This document shows, piece after piece, positions 6,672 to 11,809 of a stretch of DNA of 11,809 bases. Under the pieces are notes generated by a model. It did not search any database, was not told where the DNA came from, and saw nothing but the letters and a program-made list of their open reading frames with translations. Within the stretch, counting starts at the first letter, position 1. Every line of letters starts with the position of its first letter. Both the position numbers and the translations under genes were made by a program. The stretch comes from Actinomycetota bacterium (lineage in GTDB: Bacteria; Actinomycetota; Actinomycetes; S36-B12; UBA5976), in contig CANLIF010000034.1 in the NCBI GenBank assembly GCA_947491175.1, forward strand, positions 1-11,809, in the 5' to 3' direction.

Positions 6672-8759
6672 ATGCTTCCCCGCAAAATATCTACACGTGT
6701 GCTGTGCCTCTTGCTGGCCGCAGCGTTTGGGGTTAGCTCACTTGTTACGGTCCCATCCCAAGCAATTACGGGTTATACGCCACCAGTGACCGTGCAGACA
6801 TTTACCCCAAAACTTGTTACTCAATCGAGTTCAGAGACTGCTACGACTACCAAATTGGTCGTCCCTACCGAGATTAAACCCTTTTCTGTCGTTGGCTTGA
6901 CGTGGGTAGGAACTCTGCCAACTGGCACTTCCTTTAAAGCGCGAGTTCGCGAATCTGGCAAGTGGTCGACTTGGAATGAACTTCACTTTAGTGAGGACCA
7001 CGGTGTTGACCCCGAAAGCGTTGAAGGTCACGATACACGCATGGGTACTGACCCATTTATGACCGCTGTAGCTGATGCGATTGAAGTCATTATGAGCAAC
7101 AAATCGGGGCTTGCTCCTGCAGACTTGAAACTGGAATTAATCGGTTCGCCAGAAACAATTCAGGATCGTGTCTTGTTAACGGACATCAGCAAGTTAAATG
7201 ATGCACCAATCCCAGGGACTCCCGCAGTAACACCCACCGGCGTCGTGGTGTTAAGACCCAACATAGTTTCTCGGGCGCAATGGGGTGCGAATGAAACTTG
7301 GCGGGATCCAGTGCCACGTATGGGAACAAAAATTGTTGCAGGATTTGTGCACCACACCGCGTCAACAAACGATTACACACCGGAACAAGCTCCAGCACAA
7401 ATGCGGGCACTATATGCCTATTACACAAAAAGTTTGAAGTATGCAGACATGGCATACAACTTTTTAGTTGATCAATATGGAACAGTTTATGAAGGTCGCA
7501 ATGCATGTACTTTTGGTGATGTAAATCCTTGCGACGGTCCTACGCTGCCCGTTACTGGAGCGCATACCGCTGGTTTAAACCCCAATACTTTTGCGATCTC
7601 AGCAATCGGTAACTTCGACACGAAAGAGCCGACTAATCCAGATACCCTAGTAAATTCAATCTCTTCATTAATGGCCTGGAAGTTAGCGCCTTATGGCTTA
7701 GATCCAAATGCGAATGCATCAATGATTTCTACTGACACATCTGGGCTTTCAAAGTACGAAAATGGCATGACGGCGATTACTCCAGTTATATCTGGCCATC
7801 GCGATGTTGGAAAAACAGTTTGCCCAGGCCGCTACTTATATCCATATTTAGGTCAGATTCGTGCCCGAGCTACTGAATTGTTGTCACCAAAGATAAGTGA
7901 AGTTTCGGTAAAGCCAATCCAAGTCAATCAAGGCGACAGTGGAAATGTGGATGTGAACGCAACCATTCCAGCAAATGCCACGTGGTCTGTTGAGGTTATG
8001 AATCAGGCTGATGGTCAGATAGTAAATTCAAAGTCTGGCATCCAGGCGGCGACTGGGCCAATTAAATTTGTGTGGAATAAAACGGATTTAACCGGGACAT
8101 CTGTCCCAGAGGGCAATTACTTCGTTTCAATTAAGGCTTCCATCGGTCAATCAGTTTTACCGAGCTCCACAACTCTAGTTACTTTGGCACTTCCTCCGAA
8201 GTTGTTAAGCAAAGTTACGATCAAGCGAACTAGTCCCTTTAAAACCAAGGTCAGTTGGGTGGCGCAAGTTTCAGCCGTCTCTCCAGTAACCAGCAACCAA
8301 TTTAGAATTTCCACAGATGGTAAAAAAACTTGGAGCGAATGGCGCAAATCCAAAAAAACTGAATTCGAAACAGCTAAGTGGCGTCGTGGCCAGACTTACT
8401 ATGTCGAGTTCCGAAGCCAAAACTCAATTGGAGTTTCGAACGTTGTACAGAAAAAAATTGTAGTTCCACGATATTCGCCGCCAAAGCCTGAGACAGTTAC
8501 AAATGTGACCCTTATTGCTTCTGGAGAAAACAAAGTAACCGCAACATGGATCCCAGTTCCAAGTGACTACGAATCTTTAGGGTTTTACACTCGAGTGTCA
8601 ATAAATGGTGGCAACTGGACGATCTGGAAAAAAACACCAAACTTGGAAACCTCACGGGTGATTGAAACTAAGCCAGGAGATCGAATTCGTATTCAAATTC
8701 TTGAAAAGAATTACTCTGGTTCATCCCCAACAGCTACTGGCAGATTCACCGCAAGCTAA
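6672..8759 (+). CDS. Secreted PGRP-type N-acetylmuramoyl-L-alanine amidase
   Basis: A 695-aa exported protein. Residues 1-31 look like a Sec signal peptide, with likely cleavage after SQA. Residues 60-165 form a beta-rich N-terminal region. The peptidoglycan-recognition/Amidase_2 domain spans about 197-402, opening with RAQWGA and containing VHHTA (226-230), AYNFLVDQYGTVYEGR (261-276), GAHTAGLN (296-303), SGHRD (374-378) and CPG (384-386). The expected zinc ligands are a His of the HH pair, His376 and Cys384, and all are present, so it should cut the bond between MurNAc and L-Ala rather than only bind the wall. The tail has a FlgD-like Ig fold (about 405-505) and two fibronectin-III-like modules (about 508-600 and 605-695). 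No membrane anchor or known wall-binding domain is visible. The next gene begins on the base after its stop. A pure recognition role cannot be excluded. Confidence 0.9.
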   Translation: MLPRKISTRVLCLLLAAAFGVSSLVTVPSQAITGYTPPVTVQTFTPKLVTQSSSETATTTKLVVPTEIKPFSVVGLTWVGTLPTGTSFKARVRESGKWSTWNELHFSEDHGVDPESVEGHDTRMGTDPFMTAVADAIEVIMSNKSGLAPADLKLELIGSPETIQDRVLLTDISKLNDAPIPGTPAVTPTGVVVLRPNIVSRAQWGANETWRDPVPRMGTKIVAGFVHHTASTNDYTPEQAPAQMRALYAYYTKSLKYADMAYNFLVDQYGTVYEGRNACTFGDVNPCDGPTLPVTGAHTAGLNPNTFAISAIGNFDTKEPTNPDTLVNSISSLMAWKLAPYGLDPNANASMISTDTSGLSKYENGMTAITPVISGHRDVGKTVCPGRYLYPYLGQIRARATELLSPKISEVSVKPIQVNQGDSGNVDVNATIPANATWSVEVMNQADGQIVNSKSGIQAATGPIKFVWNKTDLTGTSVPEGNYFVSIKASIGQSVLPSSTTLVTLALPPKLLSKVTIKRTSPFKTKVSWVAQVSAVSPVTSNQFRISTDGKKTWSEWRKSKKTEFETAKWRRGQTYYVEFRSQNSIGVSNVVQKKIVVPRYSPPKPETVTNVTLIASGENKVTATWIPVPSDYESLGFYTRVSINGGNWTIWKKTPNLETSRVIETKPGDRIRIQILEKNYSGSSPTATGRFTAS

Positions 8760-9476
8760 ATGTCAAAGTATTTTGAGTTACTGCAACAGGCTGTGAAGAA
8801 TCGTGGCCCATCACCGCTAGTTACCTGGGTTAGCGACCTGGGGCGGATTGAATTATCGGCTGTGACTTTTGCTAATGCGGTAAGTAAGGCGAGCAACTTT
8901 CTAATTGATGGCTTAGAACTTAATGAAGATAGTTTGATTGCAGTGGAACTTGAAAACCACTGGCAATCTCCAGTTTGGCTCGGCACTGGTTTAGCCACGG
9001 GCATTAAAGTTTCTGACCAAACCACTGCAACTAGGTTTGGAACTTTGGCTGCAGCCCAAGTTTGGACCGGTGATGCTGAGGATTTCGTGCTCGTTAGCCA
9101 GCATCCATTTGGAATGCCAGACAAGGATATTCCAGCGGGTTTTATCAATGGCTCGGCTGAAGTTAGAAACTTTGGTGACTACTTCGCGCCAACTTGGCCA
9201 ATAGCGCCTCACGAAATTGTTTTAGCTGCAGGTGCCAAGGAATTCAATTGGGATCAGTTGGCAGCACATTCTCTTGAGCTGGCAAACCAATATGAAATCA
9301 AAGCGGAACAAACCTATGGCCTACAGGGAATAAGTGACTTGTTAACTAAAACCGCATTACAAGTTGTCTTGCCAATAATAAATCAAAATTCGGTTGTTTT
9401 AATTGATCAAGTGATACCCGACTTGGCTGCAATTAAGAAACAAGAAAAAATCGAACAAATAGTGCTGCTGGGTTAG
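8760..9476 (+). CDS. TIGR03089 family protein (AMP-binding-like, actinobacterial)
   Basis: A 238-aa protein that I place in TIGR03089, an actinobacterial family with faint similarity to the N-terminal part of AMP-binding (acyl-adenylating) enzymes and no known function. It opens like an adenylating enzyme (residues 1-80: helix, then VTFANAVSKASNFL and an LIAVELENHW strand), but the P-loop-like Ser/Thr/Gly motif, the YGxTE motif and the C-terminal domain of active enzymes are absent, so it is probably not an acyl-CoA ligase. No signal peptide or membrane segment is seen. The ATG directly follows the amidase stop (TAAATG) without a Shine-Dalgarno site, implying re-initiation. From memory, mycobacteria keep a relative (Rv3268) beside an LCP gene and a manB-type gene (Rv3267, Rv3264c), matching the layout here. 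Family assignment is fairly sure; function is open. Confidence 0.75.
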   Translation: MSKYFELLQQAVKNRGPSPLVTWVSDLGRIELSAVTFANAVSKASNFLIDGLELNEDSLIAVELENHWQSPVWLGTGLATGIKVSDQTTATRFGTLAAAQVWTGDAEDFVLVSQHPFGMPDKDIPAGFINGSAEVRNFGDYFAPTWPIAPHEIVLAAGAKEFNWDQLAAHSLELANQYEIKAEQTYGLQGISDLLTKTALQVVLPIINQNSVVLIDQVIPDLAAIKKQEKIEQIVLLG

Positions 9477-9494
9477 ATCTCCAGGTTCGATAGT

Positions 9495-9500
9495 TAGGCT
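9495..9500 (+). promoter_or_regulatory. -10 box for leaderless manC transcript
   Basis: TAGGCT, identical to the box before purK, ends 6 nt before the GTG at 9507. The 17-nt spacing leads to a poor -35 (GTTAGA, 9472-9477). There is no Shine-Dalgarno site, which supports a leaderless start. Confidence 0.5.
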
Positions 9501-9506
9501 AAAAGC

Positions 9507-10559
9507 GTGTTGGAAGCAATTTTATTAGTTGGTGGCCAAGGCACACGTCTGCGCCCACTAACTATTTCAACACCGAAGCCAATGTTGCCCGTAGCCGGCT
9601 TTGCCTGCACTGAACATCAGATCGCGCTCGCTCGAGAGGCTGGCGTTAGGCGAATAATTTTGGGTACGTCTTATCGCGCGGAAGTTTTTGAAGAGTATTT
9701 TGGTCATGGCGAGACCTTTGGCGTTGAATTGGTTTACGCCGTCGAAGATGAACCATTAGGAACTGGTGGCGCGATAAGAAATGCAGCCACACATTTAACT
9801 TGTGGCCAAAATGATCCAGTACTCGTTTTCAACGGAGATGTGTTAACTGGTTTAGATATTGCAGGGTTAGTTCAAAAGTGGCGAGATGCCAATGCGGATG
9901 TGGCTTTGTATTTAACGTGCGTGGAAGATCCACGCCCCTATGGATTAGTGCCAACTGATGCCAAGGGTCGAGTTTTAGAATTCCGCGAAAAGCCAATAAC
10001 CCCAGAAGAGATTGTGACTGATCAAATCAATGCGGGATGCTATGTCTTCAAACGCTCAGTAATCGATGCGATTCCAAGTGATCGACCAGTCTCGGTAGAA
10101 CGCGAAACTTTTCCAGAGTTGTTAGCGGCCAATCGCATGGTGCTTGGTGTAGTTGATGATGGTTATTGGTTAGACCTTGGCACACCGCTTGCTTTTGCTA
10201 AAGGGTCAGCGGATTTAGTTCTTGGAATTGCTCCATCACCACTACTTGTGGGTCGAACTGGTGAGGCCTTGATTGAAGCCTCAGCGCAAGTTGATTCAAG
10301 TGCTTCAATTATTGGTGGAACTTATGTTGGACACAATGCTGTCATAGGTGCGGGCGCCGTGATTACCGGCAGCGTAATCTTTGCTGATGTTGAAGTTGGT
10401 TCGGATTCACGTATAACGAATTCAATAGTTAGTACGGCAGCAAAAATTTCTAGCGATTGCCAAATTGTTGACACAGTAATTGCCGAACGAGCTCAAATCG
10501 GTATTGGCGTAACACTTGATCCTGGAACTTTGGTTTTCCCAGACGACACCGTTAACTAA
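9507..10559 (+). CDS. manC: Mannose-1-phosphate guanylyltransferase
   Basis: A 350-aa nucleotidyltransferase that most likely makes GDP-mannose from mannose-1-phosphate and GTP, the donor for mannosylated lipids, glycans and proteins. The N-terminal nucleotidyl-transferase domain (1-235) has the loop LLVGGQGTRLRPLT (6-19), PKPMLP (23-28), FNGD with metal ligand Asp111 (108-111), EKP (161-163), NAGCYVF (175-181) and WLDLGTP (221-227). From about 255 to 345 hexapeptide-type repeats form a left-handed beta helix. Its sequence closely recalls mycobacterial Rv3264c (there called manB), including GIAPSP after the catalytic domain. The symbol manC follows the usual name for this activity; glucose-1-phosphate thymidylyl- or uridylyltransferase is the alternative. 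It has its own probable promoter 31 bp behind the TIGR03089 gene, and its stop overlaps the PAC2 stop. Confidence 0.85.
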   Translation: MLEAILLVGGQGTRLRPLTISTPKPMLPVAGFACTEHQIALAREAGVRRIILGTSYRAEVFEEYFGHGETFGVELVYAVEDEPLGTGGAIRNAATHLTCGQNDPVLVFNGDVLTGLDIAGLVQKWRDANADVALYLTCVEDPRPYGLVPTDAKGRVLEFREKPITPEEIVTDQINAGCYVFKRSVIDAIPSDRPVSVERETFPELLAANRMVLGVVDDGYWLDLGTPLAFAKGSADLVLGIAPSPLLVGRTGEALIEASAQVDSSASIIGGTYVGHNAVIGAGAVITGSVIFADVEVGSDSRITNSIVSTAAKISSDCQIVDTVIAERAQIGIGVTLDPGTLVFPDDTVN

Positions 10560-11485
10560 CTTTCGGTTTCGCCTTTTTCGTCCATCTCGGCAAGATATTG
10601 CTGAAAGCTTGCGGCCAATTCGTCGCCGCTGACCATGCTTCCATCGGATCCGGCCGTAAGTTCCCGACGAGTTTGCATCATAGAGTCATGCTGCTGTTCA
10701 AGAGATGTAACCACTTCGCGGTTTTCATCAATCGACAAAATCTGCTTGTCGATGTCAGCATCCATTTCAGCTGCTGCAGTACGAAGCGTGTCACGTGGTA
10801 AAACTAATCCAGTGCTTAAGGCCAGCTGATCAAGGAGTGCAAGCGCGGCCTTTGGGTAGTCACCACCAGCTAAGTAATGCGGAACGTGTGCGGCGTAACC
10901 CAAAGCTGGAAGCTTGGCTTTAGTTGCTTCAAGTTCAATTAGCGCTGGCAGACTGCCTGGAATTTCCACTTGGCCAACCCATGGTTGATGAATGCCAATC
11001 AACTCTGGATCAGATGAGTGCGCAGTTATTTCAACTGGCCGAGTGTGAGGTGCTGGCCATGGAATGGCGTGCATGCCCACCGTTAGGCGAACCCCGTACT
11101 CGCGAATTAATTCAATAACACTGCGAACTACGCTCTGCCAGCCTAAATCTGGCTCAACACCGTGTAGCAATAGGAAGGTTTGACCCTCACCATCAGTGAT
11201 TTCGGAAAGCGTGATGTGTGGAAGTTCCATCGATTCGTAGTGATCGGAATCAAAAATAGTTTTTGGACGTCGACCGCGGTAATCGTAAAGGGAATCAATG
11301 TGGAAGTAAGCAACTGGACGGTTCACCATAGTGTCCAAGATGTGTGCCACAGCGAGGCGGCCACCGCCACCCGCGTCCATGAATCCTGTAAGACCATGAA
11401 TTAGAACAATTCCAGATTCCACGCCACCATCATTTTGGTCAGCAGGCGGCACGACAACTGTGTAGAGGTCGCGAGCTGGATACAT
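10556..11485 (-). CDS. PAC2 family protein
   Basis: A 309-aa soluble protein of the PAC2 (proteasome assembly chaperone 2) family, of which actinobacteria keep several members, such as mycobacterial Rv2125 and Rv2714. The PAC2 domain covers about residues 24-228 and shows VLIHGLTGFMDAGG (27-40), the DYRGRRP stretch (68-74), LLLHGVEPDLGW (105-116), the GMHAIPWPAPHTRP loop (137-150) and a VPHYLA segment (201-206) followed by YPKAALALL. Residues 235-275 are charged and helical, probably a coiled coil, followed by an acidic end. There is no signal peptide. In some actinobacteria such proteins are tied to proteasome or chaperone work, but no proteasome gene is visible here and the role is unproven. 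An AGGAG site 6 nt from the ATG supports the start. Its stop shares four bases with the end of manC. Confidence 0.9.
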   Translation of the reverse strand: MYPARDLYTVVVPPADQNDGGVESGIVLIHGLTGFMDAGGGGRLAVAHILDTMVNRPVAYFHIDSLYDYRGRRPKTIFDSDHYESMELPHITLSEITDGEGQTFLLLHGVEPDLGWQSVVRSVIELIREYGVRLTVGMHAIPWPAPHTRPVEITAHSSDPELIGIHQPWVGQVEIPGSLPALIELEATKAKLPALGYAAHVPHYLAGGDYPKAALALLDQLALSTGLVLPRDTLRTAAAEMDADIDKQILSIDENREVVTSLEQQHDSMMQTRRELTAGSDGSMVSGDELAASFQQYLAEMDEKGETES

Positions 11486-11491
11486 TTAGGT

Positions 11492-11496
11492 CTCCT
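11492..11496 (-). promoter_or_regulatory. PAC2 gene ribosome binding site
   Basis: Minus-strand AGGAG lies 6 nt before the ATG at 11485, a well-placed Shine-Dalgarno site that supports this start. Confidence 0.7.
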
Positions 11497-11503
11497 GATT
11501 CAA

Positions 11504-11509
11504 ATGTTA
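11504..11509 (-). promoter_or_regulatory. Candidate -10 box of the PAC2 gene
   Basis: TAACAT on the minus strand fits TANNNT and would place the mRNA start just ahead of the AGGAG site. No clear -35 is seen. The leader would be short. Confidence 0.3.
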
Positions 11510-11519
11510 CTTTCTCTAT

Positions 11520-11539
11520 TGTGACTCATTTGTGTGACT
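11520..11539 (+). repeat. Direct repeat of TGTGACT, 13-bp period
   Basis: TGTGACT occurs at 11520-11526 and again at 11533-11539 in the gap between the PAC2 gene and the tRNA, just upstream of the candidate PAC2 -10 box. Such a pair could be an operator or a chance repeat. Confidence 0.3.
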
Positions 11540-11632
11540 ATTTCATTCCAAGATCGCCTAGTTGGTTGCAAGATCACTTAGGGCGTAACCCGCGACCTCA
11601 TACTCGAGTTCTTTGCGTGCAGGGAAATCCGC

Positions 11633-11638
11633 TAGGAT
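11633..11638 (+). promoter_or_regulatory. -10 box of tRNA-Lys promoter
   Basis: TAGGAT matches TANNNT and stands 25 nt before the tRNA, leaving a leader of about 20 nt for RNase P removal. Upstream, TCTTTG (11610-11615) at 17 nt is only a weak -35. A second box-like TAGGCA at 11653-11658 lies 5 nt before the tRNA and is the alternative. Confidence 0.45.
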
Positions 11639-11663
11639 CGGGGAATTGCCGTTAGGCAAGGTA

Positions 11664-11736
<73 letters not shown>

Positions 11737-11775
11737 CTTTTTCTAAACCGAAAGTCTTGAGCCACGGCTTTTGAG

Positions 11776-11809
11776 ATGGCTTTGCCACCAAAAATTTATG
11801 ACCCTCAGC
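11776..11809 (+). CDS. Possible start of a gene cut by the window edge
   Basis: From ATG 11776 the frame is open to the window end, giving only MALPPKIYDPQ. No Shine-Dalgarno site precedes it. ACGGCT at 11764-11769 stands at the leaderless -10 distance but does not fit TANNNT. Eleven residues do not allow identification, and the frame may not be coding. Confidence 0.25.
   Translation, partial: MALPPKIYDPQ

Noticed and set aside
7160..7506. Two minus-strand frames inside the amidase gene
   Set aside because: They lie opposite the conserved catalytic region of the amidase, whose zinc-site motifs explain the sequence constraint.
8756..9148. Minus-strand open frame of 130 codons opposite the TIGR03089 gene
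   Set aside because: It is antisense to a recognisable protein and has no recognisable domain; most likely a by-product of codon bias.
10548..10569. ACCG/CGGT hairpin at the manC/PAC2 junction as a bidirectional terminator
   Set aside because: Only four base pairs with a 12-nt loop; this would be expected by chance.
11745..11755. 11-bp AAACCGAAAGT shared (inverted) with the PAC2 3' end at 10559-10569, as a possible attachment-site or repeat pair
   Set aside because: Matches of this length are expected several times by chance in a window of this size, and no integrase or mobile gene is nearby.
11777..11787. TGGC-TTT-GCCA hairpin near the right edge as a terminator for tRNA-Lys
   Set aside because: Four base pairs followed by an A-rich, not T-rich, stretch; it may instead be the first codons of the next gene.

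Overview
The window (11.8 kb) looks like an ordinary, densely packed chromosomal segment from a moderate-GC actinobacterium. By eye GC is near 45-50%; no count was made. Pointers to Actinobacteria are a TIGR03089-type protein, a mannose-1-phosphate guanylyltransferase that closely resembles the mycobacterial Rv3264c type as I recall it, an actinobacterial PAC2 protein, a large PGRP-type amidase with a secreted beta-rich tail, and several genes that seem to start without a leader. The moderate GC and very short intergenic spaces would fit small-genome freshwater lineages such as Nanopelagicales (acI), but that placement is inference. No mobile element, CRISPR array, phage gene or toxin-antitoxin module is visible.

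Layout. (1) 1-2988, plus strand: the 3' part of ahcY (S-adenosylhomocysteine hydrolase), a CPBP-family membrane protease 2 nt behind it, then purK and purE, which overlap by 8 nt and together make CAIR in purine synthesis. (2) 2948-4279, minus: UDP-glucose 6-dehydrogenase, whose 3' end overlaps that of purE by 41 bp. (3) 4313-5314, plus: an ExoA-like family 2 glycosyltransferase, divergent from the dehydrogenase across a 33-bp gap. (4) 5338-6495, minus: an LCP-family (LytR-CpsA-Psr) glycopolymer transferase. (5) 6672-10559, plus: a secreted zinc amidase, a TIGR03089 protein that begins on the base after the amidase stop, and mannose-1-phosphate guanylyltransferase behind its own probable promoter. 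(6) 10556-11485, minus: a PAC2-family protein whose stop overlaps the previous stop. (7) 11664-11736, plus: tRNA-Lys(UUU), followed by what may be the first codons of another gene at the right edge.

How the genes work together. Between about 2.9 and 10.6 kb the genes form a cell-envelope neighbourhood: two make or supply sugar nucleotides (UDP-glucuronate, GDP-mannose), one is a membrane-associated glycosyltransferase, one attaches finished glycopolymer to peptidoglycan (LCP), and one cuts or binds peptidoglycan outside the membrane (amidase). A plausible reading is synthesis and anchoring of a mannose- and/or uronate-containing surface polymer. This part of the account is inference from gene content.

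Regulation. Two start types alternate. purK, manC, the glycosyltransferase and ugd each have a TANNNT box 6-7 nt before the start codon, as expected for leaderless mRNAs, and the amidase has a one-mismatch version. purE, the LCP gene and the PAC2 gene have clear AGGAG-type ribosome binding sites 5-6 nt from ATG. The CPBP and TIGR03089 genes have neither and abut the upstream stop, suggesting translational coupling. Three convergent gene pairs meet with no room for a conventional terminator. I found no convincing undescribed system; the items most worth checking are the leaderless promoter set, the overlapping divergent promoters and the TIGR03089 protein.
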